Shown: positions 43,785-52,704 of the stretch, in pieces
Layout: the number at the start of each line of letters is the position of its first letter
How positions within the stretch are numbered: the first letter of the stretch is position 1
Origin: CAWBJP01 sp963789165
GTDB taxonomy: Bacteria > Actinomycetota > Acidimicrobiia > IMCC26256 > BP-133
Length of the DNA: 64,000 bases
Assembly (NCBI GenBank): GCA_963789165.1
Contig: CAWBJP010000002.1
Coordinates: 124,001 to 188,000 of the forward strand
Direction: 5' to 3'
Position numbers and translations under genes: made by a program
The notes under the pieces: model-generated
Told to the model about the DNA's origin: nothing
The model's input: the letters and a program-made list of their open reading frames with translations, nothing else
Databases searched by the model: none

Positions 43785-44615
43785 TCAGCCCCGGTGACGG
43801 TCGAGCCAGTCGACGATCTCGTCGAAGACGGCCTCCCGCTCCGGTTCATGGTGGAGCTCGTGGTAGAGGTCATCGAAGATGCGCAGCGTGCAGTCGCCTC
43901 CCGCGGCGCGGGCCAGCGCCCGGCTCCCCGACGGGAAGGTGAGCCGGTCGGCACCGCCATGCAGCACGAGGGCGGGGACGGTCAGCTCGCCGGCGTGGGC
44001 CAGGGTGTGGTCGATGGCGCCCAGCGCCTTGCGGCCGAACCCGAGGGAGACCCGGTCGTGGACCAGGGGGTCGGCCCGGTAGGCGGCCACGACCTCGGGG
44101 TCGCGCGAGATCAGCCCGGCGTCGAGGCCCGACGGGAGCGTCACCGAGGAGAGGAACCGGCCGAGGACGCGGGTGGCCAGCACCTTGGCCTTCTGGGTCC
44201 GCAGGTCGGTGTGGAGGGCGGGGCCGGTCACCACCGCGCCGGCCACCGCCGGGCGGCGCCGGATCAGGTGGGACAGCACGAGCAGGCCGCCGAAGCTGTG
44301 ACCGTACAGGAAGCGGGGACAGCCGGGGAAGCGCCTGGCCACCTCCTCGAGGAGGCGGTCGATGTCACCGAGGCAGTCGTCGACGAGGGTGTGGCCGCGC
44401 CGGCCGCTGGAATGCCCGTGGCCCCGCAGGTCGACGGCGCAGACGGCGTAGCCGGCTCCGGTGAGGCGATCAATGAGGTCCCCGTAGCGCCCGGCGTGCT
44501 CTCCGAGGCCGTGGACGAGCGCCACCGCCGCGGCCGGGGCGCCGTCGGGTTCCCAGTGGCGCGCCCACAACCTCGCGCCGCCGGAAACCTCCCAGGTTTC
44601 CTCGGCTTGTCTCAC
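43785..44615 (-). CDS. Monoglyceride-lipase-like alpha/beta hydrolase
   Basis: A 276-residue serine hydrolase of the lysophospholipase/monoacylglycerol lipase type: VALVHGLGEHAGRY, VDLRGHGHSSGRRGH, nucleophile Ser in YGHSFGGLLVLS, Asp in HGGADRLTFP, His in YHELHHEPE. It is last in a three-gene operon: its GTG start overlaps the lipoprotein stop (GTGA). Confidence 0.88.
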   Translation of the reverse strand: MRQAEETWEVSGGARLWARHWEPDGAPAAAVALVHGLGEHAGRYGDLIDRLTGAGYAVCAVDLRGHGHSSGRRGHTLVDDCLGDIDRLLEEVARRFPGCPRFLYGHSFGGLLVLSHLIRRRPAVAGAVVTGPALHTDLRTQKAKVLATRVLGRFLSSVTLPSGLDAGLISRDPEVVAAYRADPLVHDRVSLGFGRKALGAIDHTLAHAGELTVPALVLHGGADRLTFPSGSRALARAAGGDCTLRIFDDLYHELHHEPEREAVFDEIVDWLDRHRG

Positions 44616-45145
44616 TTCTGACAGTGTGCCCCGAGCCAGGTGTTGATGTTCGTGCCCGCATCCTGCATGCGGGCCTGGTCCACGCTCTCGGAGTACCTGG
44701 CGATGGCGGTCATGGCCTCCGCGTTGTACTGGCCGGCCTTGACGTTGTATTCGGCCATTACCGCCCCGAGACCCTCGGCGTAGTCGATGACCACGGCGAA
44801 GTCGTCCCGGATCTCCTCGGGTGCGTCGTCGAGCTTCATGTTGGACTTGAGCTCCTCGAGCCCGGCGGCGGCGCTCGGGTCCATGGCCGCGGCCATGGCC
44901 AGGCCGACGGCGCCGGCGTAGGCGCTGTAGTCGAGGCACTGCTGGGACAGTCCGGCGGCGGCGAGGATGCCTTCCTGGGCCAGGTCCGGTGATCCATTGG
45001 TCGTCGTGTCGCCGTCCGCCGCTGTGTCGTCCGCTGAGGCGGCGGCCACGTTCTTCTTGGCACTGTCGTCCCCTCCTCCGCCGCACGCGGTGAGCGGCAG
45101 CAGGAGGACGAGGGCGGGTGCGGCCGTCCTGAGCAGGCGGCGCAT
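44612..45145 (-). CDS. Lipoprotein of unknown function
   Basis: A 177-residue protein with a lipobox (LVLLLPLTACGGG), a Ser/Asp/Thr-rich linker, and a helical C-terminal domain with two further cysteines (SQQCLDYSAY and GAHCQK) that may pair. It starts overlapping the stop of the membrane protein upstream (TGATG). Confidence 0.75.
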   Translation of the reverse strand: MRRLLRTAAPALVLLLPLTACGGGGDDSAKKNVAAASADDTAADGDTTTNGSPDLAQEGILAAAGLSQQCLDYSAYAGAVGLAMAAAMDPSAAAGLEELKSNMKLDDAPEEIRDDFAVVIDYAEGLGAVMAEYNVKAGQYNAEAMTAIARYSESVDQARMQDAGTNINTWLGAHCQK

Positions 45146-45582
45146 CAGACCGAGGCCTGGCTGAGCTCCTGGTTGCGTGTGAACGCGCCGTACACGAGGG
45201 CGCCGGCGGCGGGGAGGGTCAACCAGGCTCCGATGCTGAGGTAGCTGGTCTCCATGACGAACTTGAGGACCAGGAGGCCGGCGACGCCGCCGGCGGCGAA
45301 CAGGTCGGCCCGGCCCCAGCTCATTGGGATCTCCGGGAGCTTGAGGCTGGTGAACTCGCTCAGGACGAGCTGAGCCACGATGGCCGCCACCACCAGGAAG
45401 GCCAGCAACCCGAGGAAGCCGTTGGGGGACTGGATGGCGGAGCGGTTCTCGGTGATCCGGGCGATGCCCGGGATGCCGATGCTGATCCGGTGCCAGGGCA
45501 GGAACAGCATGTCGAGTACCAGGAACACACCCGAGCCGGCGAGGATCCGCTGGCTGAGCGAGAGCTTCTTGATGAGGTCCAT
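45145..45582 (-). CDS. Small integral membrane protein
   Basis: A 145-residue protein with four hydrophobic segments: RILAGSGVFLVLDMLFLPW, GFLGLLAFLVVAAIVAQLVL, ADLFAAGGVAGLLVLKFVME, LSIGAWLTLPAAGALVYGAF. GGAGG precedes ATG 45582. First gene of the operon with the lipoprotein and lipase. No family recognised. Confidence 0.75.
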   Translation of the reverse strand: MDLIKKLSLSQRILAGSGVFLVLDMLFLPWHRISIGIPGIARITENRSAIQSPNGFLGLLAFLVVAAIVAQLVLSEFTSLKLPEIPMSWGRADLFAAGGVAGLLVLKFVMETSYLSIGAWLTLPAAGALVYGAFTRNQELSQASV

Positions 45583-45608
45583 ATTCGTTCCTCCGAGTTC
45601 GGCGGTTG

Positions 45609-45655
45609 AGGTGGGCGCGATCGAAGCCCTGAGGGGGCCTCGATCGCGCCCACCT
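45609..45655. repeat. Perfect 16-bp inverted repeat in divergent intergenic region
   Basis: AGGTGGGCGCGATCGA (45609-45624) and TCGATCGCGCCCACCT (45640-45655) pair perfectly around a 15-base loop. It lies 27 nt upstream of the membrane-protein start, so it could be an operator, an attenuator or a leader hairpin. The remainder to 45856 has nothing else distinct. Confidence 0.7.
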
Positions 45656-45856
45656 GAGGAACTCGTCGGTTGTCGGGTCGAGTATGTGAACGCCGTCCCC
45701 CGGCCGTCGATCAAGACATTGGGGACGGCCCCTGCCTTTACCGGACAAGCCATCGCGGCCCGCGAGCGAGTTGGGATTGCGTTGTGGTTCCGGTGGGCAA
45801 CGCGTGGGACACACCGACGAACATTGGGGTTGCCTCGAATCGAAGGGAACTGCTCC

Positions 45857-46181
45857 ATGGCCGGGAAGTGCCTGCGCCGTCTCAGCCTGCTGGCCCTGTG
45901 CCCGCTGCTGGTCGTGCTCTTCGCCCCCCCGGTGAACGCCGCGCAGGGCGCGCCGTCAACGCCCGGCGCAGGCACCGAGCTGCTCTCGCCCGCCATCACC
46001 CTGGACAAGACCACCGGGCCCTTCACCGTCGCCGAGGCTCTGGGCAGAGGGTCACCGCCGCGGCCGAGCTCCCCGTACCGGAGCTTCGGGTCCCGGAGGT
46101 GTGCCTGCGATCGGCACCGGCCTGCTGATCGCCGGCCTGGTCAGCGTCAGGGCGGCCCGCTGGAGGCGCCGGACCGCCTGA
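45857..46181 (+). CDS. Small exported protein with C-terminal membrane helix (frameshifted)
   Basis: About 107 residues after repair. Signal peptide LRRLSLLALCPLLVVLFAPP ending VNAA, then TELLSPAITLDKTTGPFTVA; after a shift near 46045 the frame reads GQRVTAAAELPVPELRVPEV, and after another near 46098 PAIGTGLLIAGLVSVRAARW with basic end RRRTA. The end looks like a membrane anchor, possibly sortase-like but without a clear LPxTG. Frame reconstruction is uncertain. Confidence 0.45.
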
Positions 46182-46216
46182 CCCACTGATCCGTCGAGGT
46201 CGGGACCGTCTCCCCC

Positions 46217-47365
46217 CTAGCCGGTCCCGGCCTTCGGCGCGGCTGTCAGGGTGAAGACGAAACGGCTGCCGCCGCCCTCCGCCCCCTCCACCCAGATGCG
46301 GCCACCGTGGCGTTCCACGACGGCCTTGCAGATGGCCAGGCCCAGGCCGGATCCCCGTCCGCTGGCGGCTTCGCCTCGCTGGAAGGGCTCGAAGATGCGG
46401 GCCCGGTCCTCGAGGGGGACCCCAGCTCCGTTGTCGGTCACCGCCAGCTGCCATTGCCACGGCAACCGGTGGGCGGAGACGATCACCTTCGGCCGGCGGA
46501 CGGGCGCCACCGCCGAGATGGCGTTGGAGATGAGGTTCTGGAAGACCCGGCCCAGTTGCACCCGGTCCCCCCACACGGAGGGAAGCTCGTGCACTTCCAC
46601 CTCCGCCCTCCGGTCTTCGATCTCCCCGTCGAGGCGGGACAGGACGTCGGACACGAGTGCGTTGCACTCGATCGACACCAGGTCGAGCGGCGCCGAGGAG
46701 GCCCGGCTGTGCTCGAGCACGGCGTCGACGAGGTCCCGCATGCCGCCGGCGGCGGCGAGGATGTGGGCCAGGAACTCCTGGGAGATCTCGTCGAGGCGGG
46801 CTCCCTCCCGGGTGGCCAGCAGCTGGGCGAAGCCGGTGATGACCTGGACGGGAGCCCGCAGGTCGTGGGCCGCGTTGGCGGCCAGCACGAGCAGGTCGCG
46901 GTTGGCCTGCTCCAGCCGGGCCGCCTCGCCCTCCAGTTCGCGGCACCGCCGGGAGAGCTCGTCGGAGTGCCAGCGGTGACGGGTGACGTCCCGGGTCGTG
47001 GCATGGACATGAGTGACCTTGCCCCCGGCGATGACGACCGTGGCGACGCACTCGAGCCAGACGGCCTGGCCGTCGCCTCCCAGGGCCCGGAAGGTGAGCT
47101 GTGCCGGCGCCGGGTCCCTCAGCGACCGCCACCAGGCGCCCACCCGTTCCTGCTCGGACGGGTCGGCGAAGTCCTGCCAGCGCCAGTCGCGCAGGTCCTC
47201 GGGCGCCTTTCCGAGGATCGAGAAGGCGGCGGGGGAGGCCTCCAGGAACCGGCCGTCCGGCGTGTGAAGGCTCACCAGATCGGGACCGGCGTCGGTCGCG
47301 CGTTCATAGCGGCCCGTACGGTCCGGGGCGATGACGGCCGCCAGGCGGCCGTTGGTCCGGGTCAT
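46217..47365 (-). CDS. PAS-domain sensor histidine kinase
   Basis: A 382-residue soluble kinase: PAS domain (GPDLVSLHTPDGRFLEASPA to AGGKVTHVHATTRDVT), HisKA with His in AANAAHDLRAPVQVI, and HATPase with NLISNAISAV, DNGAGVP, FEPFQRG and GSGLGLAICKAVV. It starts 19 nt after the response regulator's stop and has GGAGG before its ATG; the two are an operon and probable cognate pair. Confidence 0.9.
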   Translation of the reverse strand: MTRTNGRLAAVIAPDRTGRYERATDAGPDLVSLHTPDGRFLEASPAAFSILGKAPEDLRDWRWQDFADPSEQERVGAWWRSLRDPAPAQLTFRALGGDGQAVWLECVATVVIAGGKVTHVHATTRDVTRHRWHSDELSRRCRELEGEAARLEQANRDLLVLAANAAHDLRAPVQVITGFAQLLATREGARLDEISQEFLAHILAAAGGMRDLVDAVLEHSRASSAPLDLVSIECNALVSDVLSRLDGEIEDRRAEVEVHELPSVWGDRVQLGRVFQNLISNAISAVAPVRRPKVIVSAHRLPWQWQLAVTDNGAGVPLEDRARIFEPFQRGEAASGRGSGLGLAICKAVVERHGGRIWVEGAEGGGSRFVFTLTAAPKAGTG

Positions 47366-47384
47366 CCCATTGCCTCCGGGCAGT

Positions 47385-48086
47385 TCAGGGCCGGAGCACG
47401 TACCCGACTGATCTCACGGTGTGGATGAGCCGGGGGCCGTGCTCCTCGAGCTTGCGGCGCAGAGCCGAGATGTGCACCTCGACCACGTTGAGGTCGTAGT
47501 GCTCGAACCCCCACACCTCGGTCAGGAGCTGGAGCTTGGACAGCACCATGCCGGGGTGCTGGGCCAGCATGGCCAGGAGCGAGAACTCCCGGTGGGTGAG
47601 CTCGACGGGCTGCTGGCCACGCACCACCGAATGGGCCTCGATGTCCAGGATCAGGTCGGCCACCTCCAGCGTGGTGTGCCCGGTCCGGCCCCATCGCCTG
47701 AGCACCGCCCGCATGCGGGCCAGAAGCTCGCCCATCACGAAGGGCTTGATCACGTAGTCGTCGCTCCCGGCTTCGAAGGCGCCGAGCACGTCGTCGATGC
47801 CGGTGGCGGCGGTGACGAAGAGGAAGGGCATCTCCTTGGCCGCCCGGAGCCGTCGGGCCACGGTGATCCCGTTCACGTTGTCGCCGAGGTGCATGTCGAT
47901 GAGGGCGATGTCGGGAGAGAAAGTCGAGGCGATCCGCTCGACGCGGTTCCCGTCGGCCTCCGTGTGCACGTCGTAGCCCGCACCCGCCAGTGCGGCGCCG
48001 AGGACCTCCCGGGTGAGGGGGTCGTCCTCCACCAGGAGGACCCGGAGGCCCTCCTGGGACACGCCCGTCGGGGCGGCAAGTGTCAT
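47385..48086 (-). CDS. OmpR-family response regulator
   Basis: A 233-residue regulator: LLVEDDPL, Asp in IALIDMHLGD, Lys in DDYVIKPF; winged helix with THREFSLLAMLAQHPG, LLTEVWGFEHYDLNVVEVHI and VRSVGYVLRP. GGAGGTAG lies before the ATG. Upstream of its kinase in one operon. Confidence 0.92.
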   Translation of the reverse strand: MTLAAPTGVSQEGLRVLLVEDDPLTREVLGAALAGAGYDVHTEADGNRVERIASTFSPDIALIDMHLGDNVNGITVARRLRAAKEMPFLFVTAATGIDDVLGAFEAGSDDYVIKPFVMGELLARMRAVLRRWGRTGHTTLEVADLILDIEAHSVVRGQQPVELTHREFSLLAMLAQHPGMVLSKLQLLTEVWGFEHYDLNVVEVHISALRRKLEEHGPRLIHTVRSVGYVLRP

Positions 48087-48278
48087 CGTTTCTACCTCCT
48101 CGTACGCGACGAGCGTCGCTGATCCGGGCCCCCGCAGCCATAGCCCGATCGAGCCATTTCCCGGTGCTTCGGGAGAAGTGTCCCCTTCAGGGATCGTTCA
48201 GCACCCGCTCAGGGGCGGAACAGGGCCGCGGCCGATGATGGCGCGACCAGACCTGCGAAGTGGAAGGGAGTCTGTGCG

Positions 48279-49112
48279 ATGACCGCCGCCGTTCGGGTCC
48301 TGCTGGTGGAGGACGACCCGATCTTCGCCAGCCTTGTCCGCAGCGCCCTCACCGAGAGCCGAATCAACTTCGAGATCGAAGCCGTGTCCCGGATGAGCAC
48401 GGCCCTGGGCTGGCTCGTTCGGGAGCCCACGGACCTGATCCTGGCCGACCTCGACCTTCCCGACAGCACGGGAACGAGCGCCGTCCGCTTCTTCAAGCGG
48501 GCCGCTCCCAACCTGCCGCTCATCGTCCTCTCTGGATCCGACGACATGGAGCTGGCCCTCGAGGCGGTGCGGGAGGGAGCGGAGGAGTACGTGGCCAGGA
48601 GCTCGTTCTCCGTGCAGTCGCTGGTGTGGCTGGTCCTGCTCGTGCTGGAGCGGCACCGGCGGGTCATGGATGAGCTGGGGCCGGGCGACGAGGATCCGAT
48701 GGGCGGCCTCACCAACCTTCCCGCCCTGGAGGTCTTCGGGCGCTACCTCATTCGACTGGCCGACCGGACCGGTCTCTCGCTCGGGGTGCTCTTCTTCAAG
48801 ATGGAGGCACCGTCCCGGGGTCGATGGGCCGATTGGGAAGCGCTCCTGGTCGAGGTCTCCGGCGTGCTCCACCGCACGCTGCGCCGCTGCGACGTGCTGT
48901 CCCGGATCGGACGCTTCGAGCTGGCCGCCGTCCTGGTCAGTGGGGGACCCAACCTGGCCGGAGCCCTCGCCCGTGTCCAGGCCGCGATCGCCGCCGCCGG
49001 CATCGCCCCCTACGTCCAGGTGGGATTGGCCAGCCATCTCCCCCGCGACGAGGAAACCCTCGATGACCTCCTGGCCGGGGCACGTTCCTGCGCCGTCCCC
49101 GTCTCCGCCTGA
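48279..49112 (+). CDS. Receiver-domain protein with degenerate GGDEF-like domain
   Basis: A 277-residue protein. The N-terminal receiver has LLVEDDPIF, Asp in LILADLDLPDS and a divergent lysine region (EEYVARSS), so phosphorylation is possible but the Lys is lost. The C-terminal ~140 residues follow the GGDEF fold (LTNLPALEVFGRYL, RCDVLSRIGRFELAAVL) but the signature reads IGRFEL, so it is inactive as a cyclase and may bind nucleotide or protein. It is divergent from the upstream two-component genes. Confidence 0.75.
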   Translation: MTAAVRVLLVEDDPIFASLVRSALTESRINFEIEAVSRMSTALGWLVREPTDLILADLDLPDSTGTSAVRFFKRAAPNLPLIVLSGSDDMELALEAVREGAEEYVARSSFSVQSLVWLVLLVLERHRRVMDELGPGDEDPMGGLTNLPALEVFGRYLIRLADRTGLSLGVLFFKMEAPSRGRWADWEALLVEVSGVLHRTLRRCDVLSRIGRFELAAVLVSGGPNLAGALARVQAAIAAAGIAPYVQVGLASHLPRDEETLDDLLAGARSCAVPVSA

Positions 49113-49250
49113 TCCTGCGGCCGGGCGCGATGGCTCGATGCTCACGGGCATCAGGAAATCGTCAGTTTCGCCGCGGCCGGGCTTCAGACTTCGGCTGGAC
49201 ACTCGCCTGGTTGGCGCTGTCTGGGCGCCGAAAGAAGGAGAGGCCAGGCG

Positions 49251-50069
49251 ATGACAACTTCGGATTCCAGGCCCCGCATCCGGCGATCGGGCGCCATGCT
49301 GCTGGTGGTCTTCGGTGTCGTGATCATGTTGAGCAGCCAGGCATGGGCGGCCGACAACGGCAAAGGCAAGGGGAAGCCGCCCGGCAACAACGGCACTGTG
49401 AAGCTCGACGGCGAGGAATTCGGGCCCGGCAAAGGCAACGAGCCCCACGTCGGCTGCCCGTTCGAAATCGACTTCTACAACTTCGACGCGGATGTCGGCG
49501 ACGCCACGGTGACCTTCACCCTCCAGGCTCCGACCCGCCGGTCCGAGGGCAGCCAGGTCCTCGAGACCGATTCAGTGCCCATCGGCGAGGATCCCGCTGG
49601 AGGCAGCGACGATGGCGACGACCTCGACGCCACGGCGAGCTACACCCTGGACTTCGAAGGCGTCGAACCCCATCTCAACCAGGGCTACCACGTCAAGCTC
49701 ACCGTGAACGCCCCCGGTTCCCAGGGCGCCGACACCAAGCACAAGGTGTTCTGGACGCAGCCCTGCCCGCCGACGGTTCCACTGGTCATCCCTCCGGTTC
49801 CGCCTGTCATCCCGCAGGTGACGCCGCCCACCCCGCCGGTGACGCCGGCCGTCGCCCCGACGGTGGCAGGGGCCACGGTCACCGCTCCGGCCACACCGGC
49901 GGTGGCGCCGCTCCAGGTGCTCGGCATCACAGAAACCCGGCCCGCGGCACTGCCCCGTACGGGAGCGGGACTCCAGGCGCTGCTCTTCCTGGGTGGCCTC
50001 TCCATCGCTCTGGCCGGCTTCGCCTTCCTGGCGGCCGGGGCCGGTCGTCGGAGGCTCCAGCTCGTCTGA
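49251..50069 (+). CDS. LPRTG-anchored surface protein
   Basis: A 272-residue protein: signal peptide (AMLLVVFGVVIMLSSQAWAA), a ~140-residue extracellular domain with FDADVGDATVTFTLQAPTRR and NQGYHVKLTVNAPGS, a Pro/Val/Thr-rich wall-spanning linker (PPVPPVIPQVTPPTPPVTPA), and a sorting signal LPRTGAG, hydrophobic helix, RRRLQLV. It has AAGGAG before its ATG and a 19-bp hairpin after it. Likely substrate of the sortase at 27955. Confidence 0.88.
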   Translation: MTTSDSRPRIRRSGAMLLVVFGVVIMLSSQAWAADNGKGKGKPPGNNGTVKLDGEEFGPGKGNEPHVGCPFEIDFYNFDADVGDATVTFTLQAPTRRSEGSQVLETDSVPIGEDPAGGSDDGDDLDATASYTLDFEGVEPHLNQGYHVKLTVNAPGSQGADTKHKVFWTQPCPPTVPLVIPPVPPVIPQVTPPTPPVTPAVAPTVAGATVTAPATPAVAPLQVLGITETRPAALPRTGAGLQALLFLGGLSIALAGFAFLAAGAGRRRLQLV

Positions 50070-50085
50070 CCTGAAACATCACACG

Positions 50086-50130
50086 GCGCGGCGAGGCCGG
50101 CGGGGCGACAACCCGCCGGCCTCGCCGCGC
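50086..50130 (+). terminator. 19-bp perfect hairpin terminator
   Basis: GCGCGGCGAGGCCGGCGGG (50086-50104) pairs perfectly with CCCGCCGGCCTCGCCGCGC (50112-50130) around a 7-base loop, 17 nt after the LPRTG stop. Confidence 0.75.
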
Positions 50131-50209
50131 GTCCTGGGGCCCTTTCCGCTCAGGAGTTCTTCAGGAAAGCTTCAGCCGGTCGCCGGTTGCACGCCCGCAC
50201 GATGCAACC

Positions 50210-51791
50210 ATGGGACGAGACCAGATCGGCAGCCAACCGCCCGACCGGATCCGGGGGACCGGAGTCGCCAGCCCGGACGGTCGCCTGCTGTGGGCCGACG
50301 ATGCCTTCTGTGCGGCCGCCGGCCGGCCCCGGGACGAGCTCCTCTCGGTCGGCCTCGCCGGCATCCTGGGACTCGAACCGCAGGAATTCAGCTGGGAGAC
50401 GAGCGACGGCCTGGTCCAGCTCCCCGGCGACAGAGGCGGTCACCCCCTCCGGGTGACGGGCCTGGCCGAGGGGGGCGGGCGGCCCTGGGCGCTCGTGGTG
50501 GAGATCGAGGGCGCCTTCGCGGAGGTCGGTGGTGAGCCGTACGACCCACCGGCTGTCTTCGCGCTCCACAAGGGGGGGAAGCTCGTCGCCATGTGGGGGC
50601 GGACCCGCCAGGTCCTCGGTCTCACTCCCGCCGCCGTCGGACGCCGGCTGCCCAGCCTGCTCAAAGAGGACCCGCTGATCGGAGCCCTGATCCGCCGGAC
50701 CCTCCGCGGCGAACCGACCACGGGACTCTTCGTCGGCAACGGCTCTTCCCGCCAGGTGCACCTCTTTCCGGTTCAGCACCCCGGCGAGGGCACACCCGGT
50801 GTCGTCGGTGTCGCCCACCTCGCCTCTGGCCTGCCGCCGTCGCCGGGGGTCTTCCGGGCCCGGGTGGAACGGGACGGGGCCCTGGCCGAGCTCGCACTGA
50901 TGGCCCTGCGAAGTGCCGAAGCCGGCCCGTTGATGGAAGCCGCCGCCCGTCTGGTCCACCGCGCCCTGGACGCGGAGAGCTGCCGCGGTGTCCGAATACC
51001 TGCCCGAAGGTGCAGGTCTCCACGTCCGGGCCGCGTTCGGCCTCGAGCCGCCGGCGCCGCGGGTGGTCCCGGCTCCGGGTATCCCGCCCACGGTGGCCGT
51101 CCCGGCCACGGCCGGGCTGGAGGAAGCCCCGGACGGGTCGCTGGTTGTGCCCTTCGACGGTCCCCCGCCCTTCGGTCGCCTGGTGGTGCAGCTCCCTCCC
51201 TGGCGCAGCTTCACCACCGACGACAAGGGCTTCGTCCTCGCCGCGGTGGAGATTGTGACCGCCGCCCTGCTTCGTCTGGCCGCCGATGAGCGGCGACGCC
51301 TGGCCGCGCTCCACGATCCTCTCACCGGCTTGCCGCTGCGGACGCTGATCCTTGACCAGCTGAACCATGCGGTGGCCCGTTCCCGGCGTCAGGGGTCACA
51401 GGTCGGGCTCCTGTTCGTGGATCTCGACGGCTTCAGGATGGTGAACGAAACCCTCGGCCGCAGCGCGGGAGACGAGCTGCTCGTGGCCGTGGCCCGACGG
51501 CTGGCCTCGAGCCTGCGACCATCCGACACGCTTGGCCGTCTGGGCGGCGACGAGTTCATGGTGGTGTGCGAGGACCTCGGCGGGGCGGCGGACGCCCGGG
51601 TGGTGGCCGGCCGCCTGACCGCTTCTTTCCAGGAGCCGTTCCATCTCAGCGGCGCCGACGTGTCGGTAAGCGCCAGCGTCGGCGTGTCCTTGGCCGGTGT
51701 CGCCACCGACCCGGCCGCCCTCCGGGCCGAGGCCAACGCGGCCATGCGCCAGGCCAAGCTGCTCGACGGGTCGAGCGTGGTCCTCGGTTAG
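50210..51791 (+). CDS. PAS-GGDEF diguanylate cyclase (frameshifted)
   Basis: About 526 residues after repair. N-terminal PAS-like sensor (GRLLWADDAFCAAAGRPRDE), a second PAS/GAF-like part, then GGDEF: LHDPLTGLPLRTLILDQLNH, LLFVDLDGFRMVNETLGRS and intact LGGDEFMVV, so it can probably make cyclic-di-GMP. No EAL domain. One base shift near 50983 (GAGAGCTGCCGCGG) divides the sensor from the cyclase. It ends sharing bases with the convergent gene's stop at 51788. Confidence 0.8.
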
Positions 51792-52690
51792 GGCACGGGC
51801 AGGCTGAGGCGGACCTGGGCCCACTCCTCGGGCAGTTCCGACCCGTCGGGTAGCGAGCACGGGGCGGTCCGGACGGTGGCGGTCACGGTGTAGGTGCCCG
51901 GGTCGGCATAGACGTGTGCGGGACTCACGAACACGTACGGATTGGGGGCGGCGGGGTCGAGACAGGACCATTGGACGACTGACGCGTCGAGGCTGGTCCC
52001 GTCACCGAATTCGATCCGCAGTGATCGCATCACCCGAACGTCGCCGAACTCGGACTCGATCCGGAACCCGGCGGTGCGGGGTTCCCCGGATGCGGGGGGC
52101 GACGCCGACAGCGTGAGCCGGACGCCGGAGACGACCGTTGTCGAAGACGACGCCGGCACCGGGCGGGGTTGCGCCGGTGCCGCGGTGGTCGTCGTGGTGG
52201 GCGGCTTGGTCGTCGTCGTGGTGGGCGGCTTGGTCGTCGTCGTGGTGGTGGTGGCCGTCGTCGTGGTGACTTCGACGGGGACGGCCGCGGGCGGCGCCAC
52301 CGGCGTCGTGGTTGTGGTGGCGGCGGTGCTCGGGACCGACGGGCGGGTGGCGGCCGCCGCGGCCTTGTCCTCGAGGACCACGGCGTCGTACCGGACGCTC
52401 GTCCGGTTGGCCCGCTTCGCCACGTCGTTCGCGCCCCACGCGCCAAGGAGGACGACGACCACGGCCATGACGACCCACAGCGGCTGCCGGGGCAGACGGG
52501 CAGGGGGTGCCTTGGGTTCCGGCGCTGGTGACGGCCCGTCCCTCCGACCCCGGAGCCGCTCGATGGAGTCTTCGAGGGATTCGATCGCCTCGGCCCCCTC
52601 CGGGCTCTCGTCGAGCGGGAGGCGGGTCACCCCGCCCGCAAGACCGCCCGGCGTCTCGTCACCGTCCGGGGGTGGGTTCAAAGTCGTCAT
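51788..52690 (-). CDS. Membrane-anchored protein with Thr-rich stalk and PKD-like domain
   Basis: A 300-residue protein: cytoplasmic N-terminus (TRLPLDESPEGAEAIESLED), one transmembrane helix (PLWVVMAVVVVLLGAWGAN), a Thr-rich stalk with repeats of TTTTKPP, and a C-terminal beta-sandwich (RLTLSASPPASGEPRTAGF, PAHVYADPGTYTVTATV) resembling a PKD domain, with two Cys. It follows the repeat protein gene 14 nt downstream and is probably co-expressed. Exported side is the C-terminus. Confidence 0.7.
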   Translation of the reverse strand: MTTLNPPPDGDETPGGLAGGVTRLPLDESPEGAEAIESLEDSIERLRGRRDGPSPAPEPKAPPARLPRQPLWVVMAVVVVLLGAWGANDVAKRANRTSVRYDAVVLEDKAAAAATRPSVPSTAATTTTTPVAPPAAVPVEVTTTTATTTTTTTKPPTTTTTKPPTTTTTAAPAQPRPVPASSSTTVVSGVRLTLSASPPASGEPRTAGFRIESEFGDVRVMRSLRIEFGDGTSLDASVVQWSCLDPAAPNPYVFVSPAHVYADPGTYTVTATVRTAPCSLPDGSELPEEWAQVRLSLPVP

Positions 52691-52704
52691 CTCCTGAACC
52701 TGAC

